Origin: Xiphias gladius
Taxonomy: Eukaryota > Chordata > Actinopteri > Istiophoriformes > Xiphiidae
DNA: 64,000 nt
Assembly: GCF_016859285.1 (NCBI RefSeq)
Contig: NC_053420.1
Location: forward strand, 25,542,045 to 25,606,044
Direction of reading: 5' to 3'
In this document: positions 36,401 to 48,841 of the stretch, piece by piece
Numbering within the stretch: position 1 is the first letter of the stretch
How the letters are laid out: every line of letters begins with the position of its first letter
Program-made: the position numbers and the translations under genes
Notes under the pieces: generated by a model
What the model was told of the DNA's origin: nothing
Database searches by the model: none
Seen by the model: only the letters and a program-made list of their open reading frames with translations

Positions 36401-38346
36401 TCAGTATGCTTGGACATGTGTAAATCAGACCTCAGAGGCTGCTGTTGAACTGAGCCATGCAGAACAGTATCACCGTGTACCTGTATGACGCCTCAGACTG
36501 CAGAGTCCAGCTGAGACACTTGATGACTCAGTGTAGGACACAAAGAGGCGACTTCCCTGTGGAGGAAAGGGTGTGCATGTGTTCCGCCACAGACATTGTT
36601 TCCATGAGCTTGATGTGACTGACTGCACCATAATCCGGCATTAAATGACCGAACACCAGAGTTTATTTACTCTGTACTACGAGTGTTTAGTCAATGCACA
36701 TACACTACGTGAGTCAATGGCACCCTCTCTGGGTTAGGACTGGAACAGTTTAAAGAAGAAACAGCACTTTACAGCCAAACGTGCTGCTGCAGACTAACCA
36801 ATGGGGTGGCCCCTTGTCGTTGTAATCCCACCCCCTCTGTGCTGTCTGCATGTGTGCCATTGGCTGCTCAGAACGGCCTGTCTCAAAGGCGTGACCTCCT
36901 GCACCGCTAGCAGTTGTGCATGAGACAGAAGAGAGTAGAAAAGGACACATCACTAAACTATATGGATCAAATGACTCAGCAGGGGGTTTAGAAGAAAACA
37001 GATCCTCTCATGTAGGGGTTGTGAATGTTCAATAAAAATAGTAGCTGGGGGGGGGGTTGTATTTTCTGGTAAGCCTGTAACATAATGAGGTTTATCTTTA
37101 TATGTTAATACTGAAACGAACTCTGTGGTATTAAAAGAAGATTTATGTGATAAAGCAGTGTTGCAGTATGAGCCACCATTTGCAGCAAAGGTATTGTTGG
37201 TGTATGCCAGACTCCTGCATTTTATGCTAATCCTCCTGAGTGACTCACTCTTGCAACGGGAAGTTATCAAGTGTTTATGATTATGGCCACTCACTTTGAG
37301 GTATTTCTTAACGGGGAGCTGAGGTCATTTAGTTTCTTCTCCCTCAGCAAGGTGAGGCTAAAGTGAATCTGGAGACAGTTGTTAAATCTCAGTGATGGGC
37401 AGCCATTTTGCTGATGCACGATACATCCCAGGGTTAGCTGTCAAAGTCAGCCTCCTCTCCTCTCTCTTTACTTTATCAGTATCACTGCATGACGTCAGCA
37501 GCCTGCCCATTTTCCTGGACTGCCTCTGCATTCTTTGCGCCGCATCACCCTTATTCCACACACCTATCCCTCTCCTTCTCCCACTCTCCCCCTCCTCCTC
37601 TCGGTTCTCCTCTAAGCCCCACCCGCTCCCTCTACCCACCTGACCCTCCGCAATCCAATTAGACGCACCGATGGCTGGATGTACAGACGCGCTGTGACTA
37701 CCAAGCACAAACTGCAGTCTTATTCTCCTCCCCCTCTGTCTCTTTTCCTGCTCTCTTTCCCACCTCTTGTCTCTGTCTCTCTCCTGCTGTCTCTGAATCT
37801 TACCCACCCCCCTTGCCTGCTTTCATTCAGATTATTTAACCATCTCCTCCTCACTCCCTTTGCTGTGTCTTTCTCCTCCCTTTCTTCTTCTCTTCCTTGT
37901 CGCTGCTGCTCTAGCCGCCTCACCCTACATCCCTCCCTTCCTACCAACGCTCCCTCCCTTCTCCTCCTCCTCCTCCTTTTGGAGATCTTCAAAGCTGCCC
38001 AGCACACACTTGCACATAGCATAACACACTCCTCTCCTGCGTGGGAAAACATGTCAGCTATTCTGGACCTGGACCAGATTGCATGCTCTGGGAATGGAGT
38101 GGTGAGTGACAAAGGCGTCTTGCCTGCCTTGACGCACCTGGCTGGGTCCTTGCAGTAGGGGGTTCTGGTTCAGATTAAGGGGGGGGGGTTGTGTGGTTTC
38201 TCGAAAGACAGGGTGACAGCAGCTGGCTCCAGGAAAGGGAAAGCTGGTGGGGGTCTTTTCCGGCTTGCTTGTCACCACCTTCGGCAGACGGCTGAGACTT
38301 TGGGCTTTTTCTCTCTGGGCAGCTGCTATTGTGGGTTGAACATTTG

Positions 38347-38422
<76 letters not shown>

Positions 38423-39835
38423 ACATGTCACAAAGTGCCCATGTGTGCTCTCGGCAAAGGCTAAACATGCCGAGGGGTTCAATGGTGCATTTTAATGTGA
38501 CGATACGAAAGATGCATGTATGTAGCGCTCAAGTGTCTCTGAATCTGCAACTGCCACAACCAGAGGATGTGTACGTGCCTCTCAGTGCGTGGGTGTCCAT
38601 CAATAGGGTCGCTGGTATTTGTGTGTGAAATGTGTTTCTTTCTGTGTATCCATATCCAGAGATTCGTGTTTTTGCCCAGTGAACAGTGAATGACTGTAGA
38701 TGGTGCATAGCGCCAGCATTGTGTTCCTTATTCTGTTATTACTGAAAGCAGGCTGGGAGGTCAGTCACCCTCACACACACGCACACACACCCAAACCACC
38801 GTAGTTGCTCCTTCCCTCCTCTGCAGCGATCTTGAGTTTGTAGTTCCAACCCACTGCTTCGGCGTCACATACATATTGAATGTGTGCTGTGTGGGGGGCT
38901 GTGTTTGTGTCAAAAAGGGAGCAGGATGGCATGCACCTGGGATGGTCCCACTGGAGCACACACACAGACGGTACGGTTGTGTATATGTGTCTGTATGCAT
39001 TTGTGTGTGTGTGTACACTTTTTCTCATTTGCAGGCTGCTTGGTGTTTCTGCCCTGTAATGCTGCTCTCAGAGGTGATTAATGCTGTTCCTGGCAGGGCG
39101 GGTGAAAACAGGGAGGAGGGGGAGGAAGGATTGACAAGTGAGGGATTGCGGGGAGAAGAACCGCATGACATACTGCTCTCCTTTTGTCACCTCACCCCAC
39201 CTCCCTCACTCTCCTTCAATTTGGGATCAAAAACCGAGACCTTACCACCCCATGGTCCCTGGGCAGGCTCGTGAAGCCCCTCTCCTCAAAGCATAAACCC
39301 CTACTCAGTATTCCTGTCTCACCTACAACACCCCCAAACATCCACAGACACTCTTTGTACCACTGCTAGCCACCATGAATGTACGACAGAGGGAAAAGGT
39401 TGCTGTCATTGCAGTGCTCTCCTTCTTTTTTCCCCTCTAGCTGTCTAGGCTGGCAGCCCCGCCCCATGTCTGTTTTCTTCTGATGCCTCTGTGTGTACAT
39501 TTAACCCACATATGTGTGTGTGTCTGAAAGAGAATGGTGAGAGGCAGAGCTTCTCAGATCAATACAGCTTCTAAACCATGCCAAGCGCTAAATGGATAGA
39601 TAAAAGGCCCTCTCCTTCACTCCATTTCCACAGCCCTTTTTCCCATGCTTCTACACCCTTGTTTGTGCCAGAACATGGCTGGAAAGACATGATAAATTAA
39701 AGCAATGCGCCCCCTCTGTTTCAAGGCACACCCTTCTGTTAGTCATACAGGACTCCCCCTGTCTTCTCTCCGTTTCCTCCTGTCTCTGTCACTCTGTCCC
39801 TGCTTTCATGCTCTATTTCCTCCCATCCACTCCCA

Positions 39836-39908
<73 letters not shown>

Positions 39909-42900
39909 CTACCTATCCAATCCTCTGCTTCTCCCCTATGTTCCCATCATGATTTCTTTTCCTATCACTGGCGCACACGTCTGCCGTTTTTGGCGCGTGT
40001 ACAGTACACACACACGACAGAGGGCAGAACCATTTAAACAAGTGTCACTGCCGTGTTTCTTAGTTTTTCTACACTGAGTGTCCTTGACTCTGTCCTTGTC
40101 GAAAAATGAAAATTCTGCGGCGCCACTGCCATGGAGAGTTTCGTCACAATATGTAACAGCTTGTTCTGCCCCCCTACAAGGCCAAGGTGGCAAATTGTTT
40201 CATTTTCTATGAAAAGGCCTTAGATGAAAATAAGGCTTTATTGTCAGCAGGAGACTTTCTTAAGGGTTTATTCCATCTCGGGAAGAGAGGTTATATTCAG
40301 TAGATGTAGAGTGTTGCACTCTGTCGATAGCAGACGGTGAGAATTGCTTTGTGCATAGTTTTCATGTTTGGTGCAACAGGCTACTCTCTGTACCAACTCC
40401 CACTCAAATGAAGATGTCTCATTCCATTGCTGACAGGATGAGAAATTTCCTTCTTCCCTCATGCCGTGTCCATTATAGATTGCAGACACAAATCACTGCA
40501 GCCTCGTCCTTGAGAAATTAACCTTCATTCACTCGTGAAGAGACTGTGACACAGATCTATCAGCCAGATGCCTGCAGTGGGCACCCAGGGAGGGAAATGG
40601 CAGAGTGTGCAGTCGGAGTCACGCTCCCGCTCTGTCTGTCAGTCATAACCTGCGTCTCTCGTCCGCCCAGGCTCACTATCTTTATTATTGATGACCAGTG
40701 GGCCTTGAGACCAGACGAGCTCTGGGCGCCGCCCACTGCTCCCTCTCTGTGCACACACACACACACACACTGGCACGTAGCTACGTCATGGACAACGTTG
40801 TATGCAGCACCAAGTCATGCTGACCTTGGGAAGTGTGTGCGTGTTTTTGTATGTGATATATAAAAATGCTGTGATTCCGAGGAAAGTCTGGCTCCTCACT
40901 TCCTGTGCGTAGTATTACTTCCCTTTATGTCTTTCTGAATACATTAGGCACTAATGAGAGCTTGTTTTTGCTGTGTCATCTTTTAGATAATTTCACCCAT
41001 TTATCTCACGAAAATGAAGTGTCAGCTGAAATTATCTTGAAGCCTTTTGATGCGTTTCTTTTGCTGAAGCACTGTGAAGTACCAGCGTGGGGCTTTCTTA
41101 TGCTTGATAGAGAAAGAAATTCAAAAGAAAGCAACGAGAGATTGAAGCTGGTGGGAGCTCTTTGAATTTTAATGGGTCTTTCTACAAAGACATTCAACAA
41201 ATCAAATGACTGGCAATTTTGCAGAGTCATAGTTGTGAAAGCGCTGTGAGTGTCAGACCATCGACAAAAACTATTTTTCCAAATGAAAAGACTGTTTCCC
41301 AGACAGCCTATACAGTGCTTTGTTTGTCCAAGGGCACAATAATGCTTTGCATCCTCAATCTGATATATAAACCCCAAATGTTGTGTTGGTCATTTGGTGT
41401 TTACTTTAATATGTGTCTCTTGTGTCTGATTTTTGTGTATAAAAGCACCCCATATGTGTTTAAGCCTCGTTGCAGCTTTGATGTAGGTTAAACTTTTTCA
41501 CTCCACCTTTTTTTAAAATGTTAGCCTACTTTATCAGTATGGTACAAATTGCTCATTTTAGCTGAAATATTTATAGGTTTATGCATGTTTGGGGAATGAC
41601 ATGGATAAACTCTTACTTCGTCCTTGGCTGAAATAATGTTCACTTAAAGAGAAAAAAAACCCACACATTTATAATTAATATTCCACTGCTTAAAGCATAC
41701 AGCTGGAGTTTTATTATCTTAAAATCCTATAAATTAAATATTACTACAAGGAATTTATCCATCTAATAAGTATTGTCTTTGGAGCCGTAGCCTGAAGTAC
41801 TGTAACTTATGCCTCCATCTCATAGAACACTACGGATGTCCAAAAATGATGAAAATACTTGAAAAAGCCATACACTGTGTAACATTGCTCCATTACATTG
41901 AACTTTGACAATGTCGTTTATTCTATGACTGCATTTTTGTCTTCAGTGATTATCTGTGTGTCGTGCAGACATTCCTGGGCATGTTCAAGGATCCCTTTTT
42001 ACGCTTGACACTAGTTTAAAAAACTACATGGGCTGGGTTATCGTAATGAAGGAATATGTCGCCCAAATGCAACAATACGGCTCCTTTTATGTCGTTTTTG
42101 GATGATAAAGTTCTGGGGTGAAAGCTACAGTTTGTCAGGCTTTAGCTACAAAGACATAACGGCAGATATCCTTTAAAAGTGACTGTATTGGTCATGCCTT
42201 GGAAGGCCAGCGCACGTGTTTGGTCTTCTCTCTTGTGTCTTGGTCCAGCGGTTCGATATAGTTCAACTGTTTGCCTTTCTTTTCTCTGTGGCTGCAGGAG
42301 CATGATATTGAGACTCCCCATGGCGTTCTCCATGTGACAATGAGAGGTATTCCCAAGGGCAACAGACCCGTCATCCTCACCTATCATGACATCGGCCTCA
42401 ACCGTGAGTCAGCCAAAAATAGACGAATCAATACAAAATGTCCTGGGTGTGGTGAAACTGTTTCTTTTTACCCTCTGCACCAAAGAGCCACACTCTGGTG
42501 CTCTGCAGTTTGAACTCCTGTACTCTCACATTATGAGCATGTCCTTCTCTTGGCACCTTTCTAGACAAGTCGTGCTTCAACACCCTGTTCAACTACGAGG
42601 ATATGCAGGAGATCACGCAGCACTTTGCAGTGGTTCACGTGGACGCACCTGGCCAGCAGGAAGGTGCACCTCCCTTCCCCAGCAGGTGGGTGTCAGGCTG
42701 GTTTTGCATTCGCTGATGAATGGGAACGCATTTATTTCAGTGCGGGTAGAGGAGTCGCAATCAATTCATTTAGTTAGAATGTAAAGTGAGCCGGTAGTTC
42801 AGTTGTTAACGGAAGCACATTCATCTTCTAATCAATTAGTCAAAATCCTGAAGTGTTTGAGTATTTAAATTTATGATCAACTACACTTTCTCTGATTAGT

Positions 42901-45900
42901 TCAAACATAACGAATTGAGCCTGTACGTACTACGTGCACAGACTCACAAGTGTTCCGTCTGTCCCCAGTTATCGCTACCCGACCATGGACGAGTTGGCTG
43001 AAATGCTGCCCTCTGTGATGACTCAGCTCAAGTAAGTGCCCCCGCCCCTTGATGGCTGATCAGTGATAATATGCGTAAATTTACTATTCGTCTCCAGTCC
43101 CACGGTAACTGGTGGTTTCTTTGCAGGGTCAACAGCGTGATCGGCATTGGCGTGGGAGCAGGAGCGTACATCCTCACCCGCTTTGCAGTGAGTCCACATC
43201 AGGACCAGAGCATCTGCACTGTCAACCCTCTTTATTTTTCTGTTGTTATCCTCCGTCCCAGTCTTTTTTGTCCTCCTCTCTGTCTCGCCTGTAATAATTG
43301 AAGGTTTTCAGGCCAGCTTGTTACACTGAGCATTAAAGCCTCCCATCAAGCCCACGCAGGGCATCAGGTTGCTCTACAGAGGCTTCAGTGCTGCATATGC
43401 TGCCATTACCCAGATGATGAATCATCTTGGCAATTCTCTTCCTTTCAATTGCTTTCGTCTTGTTTCCACACTCAACACAGTGGAGCTGAAATATCTGTGT
43501 ACAATGGAGCAGAAAGAGCTAAAAGTGAGAGAGAGGAATGAGGGAGCACTGAAAGATGAATAATGAAAAGAGAGGACAGTTGGTTAGGGGTAAAAAGGGA
43601 GGCTGTTGGGATTAGGAACTGTAACACCGGGCTCTCTGCGGAGACTCTGCTCTTGTTTAGGATGAATAAGGAAAAATTGATTTTTAAATGCATTTGTTTT
43701 AACCGACTTGGAACAAAATGTGTTTACCCTAGATTTATAGCAGCTGCATTGCATTTGCATTGCGCTGAAAGCAGCATCTGCAGTATTCCCCTCAGTATTG
43801 GGCGAGATAGATCTTGGATTTCCCCAGACATCCTCTTTCTGACTTCAGGCAATTCCAAAGCCACAGCCCTTAATTTAGATGCCCAGCATTGCACCTTCAT
43901 AATCTATGTCTTGATTTAAACCGACATGCTTCACTTTTTATCATGAGAACATTGCTGTTTTGAAATCCTGCACCTGTACTGTTGGGGGAATACACAACAT
44001 CAAAAACATTGTGAGATTGTAGCATAGGCACGATTCCTTTTGTTCACTGGACCACTGAATGCTCACACAGACTAAACCACACTGTAGATGTAAACAAGGA
44101 TGAAAACCAACTCATCATCTTATTGTGTCAAGAAATAAAATCATACTGTTAATTCTCCTCAGTCCCTTGTCGTTGACATTGACACGTGTTCTTCCCTTCC
44201 CAGCTGAACAACCCCACTCTGGTGGAGGGACTGGTTCTGATTAATATCGACCCTTGTGCCGAAGGCTGGATTGACTGGGCAGCTTCGAAGGTCTGTATTG
44301 CCACTGCGCTATAAACCGCGACAGTCCTCGGTACGCTCTGTAGCACAGAGCTGTTACTTAAATCATTTATCTGCTAATTCAGTTCAGTTCCCGGGCCTTT
44401 TTCTTAGGTTATTACTGATGAATGCATGTTGGAGTTCAACCACTCTCCTCTATGCTCTCTCAACCGTAACCATACAATTTTAAGATCAGTATTTTATGTT
44501 ATTAATGCCCAGCATTTTATTGTAATCTGTTCTGTCTGAAGCAATAAGTCAATAAGTTTACTAGTTTTAGAAGCCAAGCCGCCGTTTTTACCCTCTGTAT
44601 ACTTGATATGATATTTTTATGAATAAGATATTTCTTTTAAAGACCCTTAAAGATTTATTTTTTGGCTAAATTTTTTGTTACTGTATTTTCAACTTCATGG
44701 TGTTAAAGACACAGGCAGGGCCTCTAATCCTGTGTTAATTTGATTATACCTGCTGGGTTGAGAGCACTCAAAACTAAGCTTCCAATTTTACAGAGCAAAC
44801 TTGCTGGAACAGCAAATAGAGTCTTTTTGTGTTCACTCATTTGGATTAGTTTCACTTTGAGTGGAATAATTGGTGGAATAATTCAGATCCAGAACACGAT
44901 GGTACTGTGCTACTTTATTATAATACTGTGTACATTGTTGTGTGTACCGTACAAGATTGTTCGGGGAGAACATTCTTTGCCGTGTTAGTGTTACCCACAT
45001 TCATTGATATGACTTTTGTCCCAAATACATTTAAAGCACCACACTGTATCTGTTCCGCTGATAATATTTGGCTCAAACTAACAAAATACGAGATGGAAAT
45101 TATAGGGAAGAGAAATCCTTCGCAGTTTCTTTTCCTTTTTAAGGATTTTTTTTCCCGCTGTTGTCCTTTAATTGGAAGATATAGAAAGAAAGAGAGACAG
45201 AGAGATCTGATATTCAACAAAGCTCAACAAACTTTGAATTTTTTAATAATGTAAAAGTCAGCTAACCTGATATGTCTTTTCCAGCTGTCTGGATGGACCA
45301 GTAACTTGGTGGATATCGTCATGGCTCATCACTTCAGCACTGTGAGTTTCTCTGTTACTCACCCTGTGCCGTTTGTTGACCTTTTTCATTGACATCTCAT
45401 CTGGCTCTTACAAAACACATTTATTAATTATTCTATTTCTGTCCTCCTGGATACATAGAGAGCTGGACTTTGACACGTACATTACTGGCTCTGTTTACTA
45501 AGTGACACGGCAGAAGCCAAAGCATACTGTATATACAGATCCCACAGCTTGTCTGGATGGCTAATGCAAATTGAAACAGCTCCCTGTACATTCAGTACAT
45601 GCTACTTATATGCACTTTAGATGGAATCTGGCTCTTCTTCATTTGAAGCTTTATTCCCTCTTTTCTTTTCACCAGGATGAGCTGACGGAGAACCAGGAGC
45701 TGATCCAGACCTACCGTCTCCATATCGCCCAAGACATCAACCAGGACAACCTGGCCCTCTTCTGTGGCTCCTACCAATAGTAGGAAGCAGTACATTAATA
45801 TAAACCGTATATGAATATTTTTGATAGGCAGTTTCTAGCATTTATTGTGTCCTTGATAACATTTATGGACACAGCAGAGGCATGTAAATGTTTCTTCCAG

Positions 45901-48554
45901 TATCAGAACTGGCAGTCAGCCACACCCGAATACACAGAAAGAATCAGCGCATCACAAAATATATATAATAAGGTTGTAGTATTAAATCATGAAGTGCACT
46001 GAAAAGCTGGGTTTTTTCCAAGTCACCTTACGATTCAGCGCCAGATCACACCGTTTAAGCGCCACTAACTAATCATAATTTGTCTCCCCGCACCAGCCGT
46101 CGGGACCTGGAGATCGAGAGACCAGTCGTAGGTCTGAATGAGGACACAGTCAACACACTAACGTAGGTTTGGAGACTAGGATGACACAAATACACATTTG
46201 TCTCTGTGTACACGGTTTGAGAATGTTTACACCTAATCTGCTTCTATGCAGGTGTCCTGCGTTGCTGGTGGTTGGTGACACATCACCTGCTGTGGAGGCT
46301 GTGGTGAGTTACTTGCCAAGATCTCAATAACTTCAGAGGCTTGGTAAAGAATTCGTTACAGAAGAAAAGCATCTGCTGTTTTTTCTCTTTTTTTAAAAAT
46401 TTTTTTGAGCACAGTAGTAACTTCTCATTGATGTTTAAGGTGGAGTGCAATTCCAGGTTAAATCCAACCAAGACCACTCTGCTAAAGGTGAAGGTTTTTG
46501 CAATCAATTTTAAAATGTATAAAATATATGGCATTCATTTTGTGATTGTACAAAGGATTTATAAATGAGACTGATAATGTCCTTTCAGATGGCTGATTGT
46601 GGAGGCTTGCCCCAGGTTGTTCAGGTGGGTTTTTATTTATTGAGACACACATCCATGTCATCCAGCAGTTTTCTCGTCTAAATTACCAGCTAACTTTTAT
46701 CCTTTACCTTTTCACAGCCAGGGAAACTTGCTGAGGCTTTCAAGTACTTTGTTCAGGGCATGGGCTACAGTAAGTAAACATGCTCACATCTTTCACTTTC
46801 TGGTTAGAGAGTAAAAATATTAAAATGTATAATGAAACTGGTTCAAACTGGCTGTATCAAATGGTCAATGTCCAAGAGTTGTTTACAGACTAATACCTCT
46901 TTGGGCTGACTGGTTTGTGGTCAAGGTTTGTCTGTGTTCTTCACCGAATTTCCTGTTGATGTGAGGGCAATGACAAAAGAAAGGATTGTTTTCACCACAG
47001 TCTTCGAGGAGCTGTTGCTAAACACCCCTGCTGATGAGGTTTGGACTCTGGCCACCAGTGCATGAAAAGACAGTTTTTTTTTGTCAGCCTGGTCACGGAG
47101 AGGCAGCCTGTGCAGCTAGGAGGATGCTAACGCCTTTTCCTCTCTGCTCTTACAGTGTGTGGCACCCACAGCCCTCAGTAGGTGAGGTGTATGTGCTTCT
47201 AGCATGACTGAAATAGCAGTGGCACTCAAGATGTACTGAACAGCAATTCATGTCCTGTTCAGTGCAGAGTGGGCATCCAAAAATACTCTGGTTTTTTTGC
47301 CTCGTGTGCTTTTCTTTTCTATCCAGAACTGTTTAATGATGCGGTCTCACTTCTGGAGAGACTCAAAGTGCATACTTAAACAGGCCTTGAGATTTTGACC
47401 GTCATTCATCTGCAAAGAAAAAAACCAACCACTTTTCTGTCGGACCGCACTGACTTGCAGTGCACCAGACAGACTCTGATCCATGGGTGGATGAAGTCAC
47501 GAATGTAGGTTTGCCTGCTCTGGCCTCAGAGATGACGCCTGTCTGTGTGTGTTTCTTTAATGCTAATTCTCATTTGCTCTCTACCGTTCCCAAACCCTTC
47601 ACCGTGGGAGGCACCCTCGGGTATAGCTAGCATGTCACTGCCTCAGTGTTGCTTTAAAGGCCACCGAGTCCCCCTGTTGAGTAAATGCCACTGCAGGATT
47701 AGAACAGATTAAAAAGAGTGCTTTTGCGCAGAGAAAGTGTGGAAAATAAACCTTAACACCTCAGCATGTTTCTGAAAGCTGTTTTTCCCTCATTAACACA
47801 TTGCCACAGTGTGAAATGTGAAAAGGAAACAGCCAAAGAGAACAGGAAATAAAGCCTATAGTTTGTACACACACCATGATTTTCTTACCTGTCGTTGCTA
47901 GCAGGCAGTTATTTGTCCTCCATGACCACCAAGCTGCGACAGAGCCTCAGTTTGAATCAGAAATACACTGAAGAGGGATAAAGAAACATGAGAGCTACCT
48001 TTACAATATTCTTTCTTTCTTCCTCTTTCTTTCCTTCTTTAATCATTGCTTACAGTTCCCTACGTTCTTCTCAGTCACCTGAGCAACGAATCAGGTATCG
48101 GGTTCCTGAGCAGCTGCCAGATTAAAAGGCTTTGAACCCAATGGCCTCATAACACTCTACATTGGATGAATGTCAATGTATGCAGAAATTCTCCGGAGAA
48201 CACTGTTTTATGTTGGTATTCAACCGCAGTTCGGTGTGGCGGACACACTGACTGTTGTTCACAGTGAAATCATTGTGCATACTTTGACACGCATTCATTT
48301 CCCTTCAGGGGTTTAGTTTCTCCTGTCAGCATGGAATCTGTCCTCAGTATCCAATTTTTTTTTTTTTTTTTTGCATGAAATGCTGGTGTTGCTTCCCGTC
48401 AGTTGAGTTGGATCGCAAATGCTGTATTCTGATTTTGTATTGCTTTTTTTTTTTTTTTTTTTTACAACGGACACACATGCAATAATTTTTGTTACATGTT
48501 TCTTTTATTTGATTAGTCTCCATATTTGAGAACTGTTTGCATGGTGGGCAACTT

Positions 48555-48585
<31 letters not shown>

Positions 48586-48841
48586 ATTCGGCTGTGTAAG
48601 TCATCCCACACTGCCCGGAGTCTGTGTGCTTTGTGAGTGGAATGTTAATGCACCTTTCTCTGTTCCAGTGCCATCAGCAGGAATGACTCGCCTGGCTCGC
48701 TCACGCACCACCTCCTCTTCTAGCATCACCTCCATGGACAGCAGTCGCAGTCGCAACAACCTCAACAGCTTGCTGGAGGGCAGCGCCACCGGGGGCCTGG
48801 ACAGCCAGGCCAGACCCCAGACCATGGAGGTCTCCTGCTAA
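30416..48841 (+). CDS. ndrg3: N-myc downstream-regulated gene 3 protein
   Basis: Coding exons: 30416-30472 (exon from 30391), 32844-32876, 42298-42403, 42565-42685, 42969-43031, 43127-43187, 44204-44290, 45285-45341, 45676-45779, 46097-46162, 46252-46303, 46440-46487, 46589-46624, 46718-46769, 48669-48841; 1116 nt, 371 aa (human NDRG3 375). The N-terminus [16 protein letters not shown] and the end MEVSC are signature NDRG3 residues. The NDR domain has the alpha/beta-hydrolase fold, but the nucleophile-elbow position reads GIGVGAGA (residues 133-140) without serine, so no hydrolase activity is expected, as in the family. The C-terminal MTRLARSRT (about 320-328) is the basic Ser/Thr-rich region phosphorylated by SGK/AKT-type kinases in relatives. 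NDRG3 is described as a cytoplasmic, oxygen-regulated, lactate-binding protein promoting Raf-ERK signalling. The donor after 45779 (CAATA|GTAGGA) is weak but needed for frame. Confidence 0.95.
30473..32843 (+). other. ndrg3 intron 2
   Basis: The 2.4-kb intron holds a purine-rich tract at about 30710-30870 and a near-perfect hairpin at 31865-31935. It also has one of two copies of a 29-base near-repeat (about 32690-32718; the other is at about 30200-30228 in intron 1). No exon is visible. Confidence 0.65.
31865..31935. ncRNA. Pre-miRNA-like hairpin in ndrg3 intron 2
   Basis: Bases 31873-31892 and 31908-31927 are perfect reverse complements (20 bp, 15-base loop). The stem continues outward to 31865 and 31935 with one T-T mismatch and two G-U pairs, giving 28 stem positions in 71 bases. 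Size and shape suit a microRNA precursor. The near-perfect inner pairing would also suit a young inverted duplication or a tiny MITE. I do not recognise either arm as a known mature miRNA. Confidence 0.35.
37390..38050 (+). promoter_or_regulatory. ndrg3: Candidate internal ndrg3 promoter
   Basis: This GC- and C/T-rich segment directly precedes a coding first exon at 38051. It contains long CTCC/CCTT runs and no TATA box that I can place. Its role is inferred from the downstream exon, whose donor and phase fit ndrg3 exon 42298. Confidence 0.4.
38051..38101 (+). CDS. ndrg3: Alternative first coding exon of ndrg3
   Basis: ATG at 38051 opens 17 codons ([17 protein letters not shown]) ending at a consensus donor, G|GTGAGT, in phase 0. 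This is exactly the phase needed to join 42298 (EHDIETPHG...). The product would be about 358 aa, with these 17 residues replacing the 30 residues of the first two coding exons. NDRG4 is known to have an analogous short alternative N-terminus joined at the same EHDIET position. That parallel, the intact frame and the upstream promoter-like sequence support a genuine alternative start. No transcript evidence is available here. Confidence 0.6.
38351..38420. repeat. Long (GT)n microsatellite
   Basis: Thirty-five perfect GT units lie about 250 bases downstream of the alternative ndrg3 first exon. Confidence 0.97.
39839..39905. repeat. (CT)n microsatellite
   Basis: About 33 perfect CT units lie within a longer pyrimidine-rich stretch of ndrg3 intron 3. 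Confidence 0.97.
40752..40770. repeat. Short (CA)n microsatellite
   Basis: About nine CA units are visible. Confidence 0.85.
43188..44203 (+). other. ndrg3 intron between NDR-domain exons
   Basis: The roughly 1-kb intron runs from GTGAGT to CCCAG. No other feature is recognised. Confidence 0.75.
44291..45284 (+). other. ndrg3 intron between NDR-domain exons
   Basis: The intron runs from GTCTGT to TTCCAG and is AT-rich. No other feature is recognised. Confidence 0.75.
46770..48668 (+). other. Last ndrg3 intron
   Basis: The 1.9-kb intron ends in TGTTCCAG. It contains poly(T) runs (about 48355-48373 and 48444-48463) and a (TTG)n array. No further coding exon is supported. Joining the flanking exons directly gives [18 protein letters not shown], as expected for NDRG3. 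Confidence 0.75.
48556..48584. repeat. (TTG)n microsatellite
   Basis: About nine TTG units lie upstream of the last ndrg3 exon. Confidence 0.9.

Larger units (their letters stand above)
32877..42297 (+). other. ndrg3: ndrg3 intron 3 (9.4 kb) with an internal promoter region
   Basis: The intron separates the N-terminal exons from the NDR domain. It holds the alternative first exon at 38051-38101, a strongly pyrimidine-rich stretch from about 37710 to 37980, and (GT)n, (CT)n and (CA)n arrays. The rest is anonymous. Open frames such as 33151-33573 (140 codons) show no domain. Confidence 0.6.
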
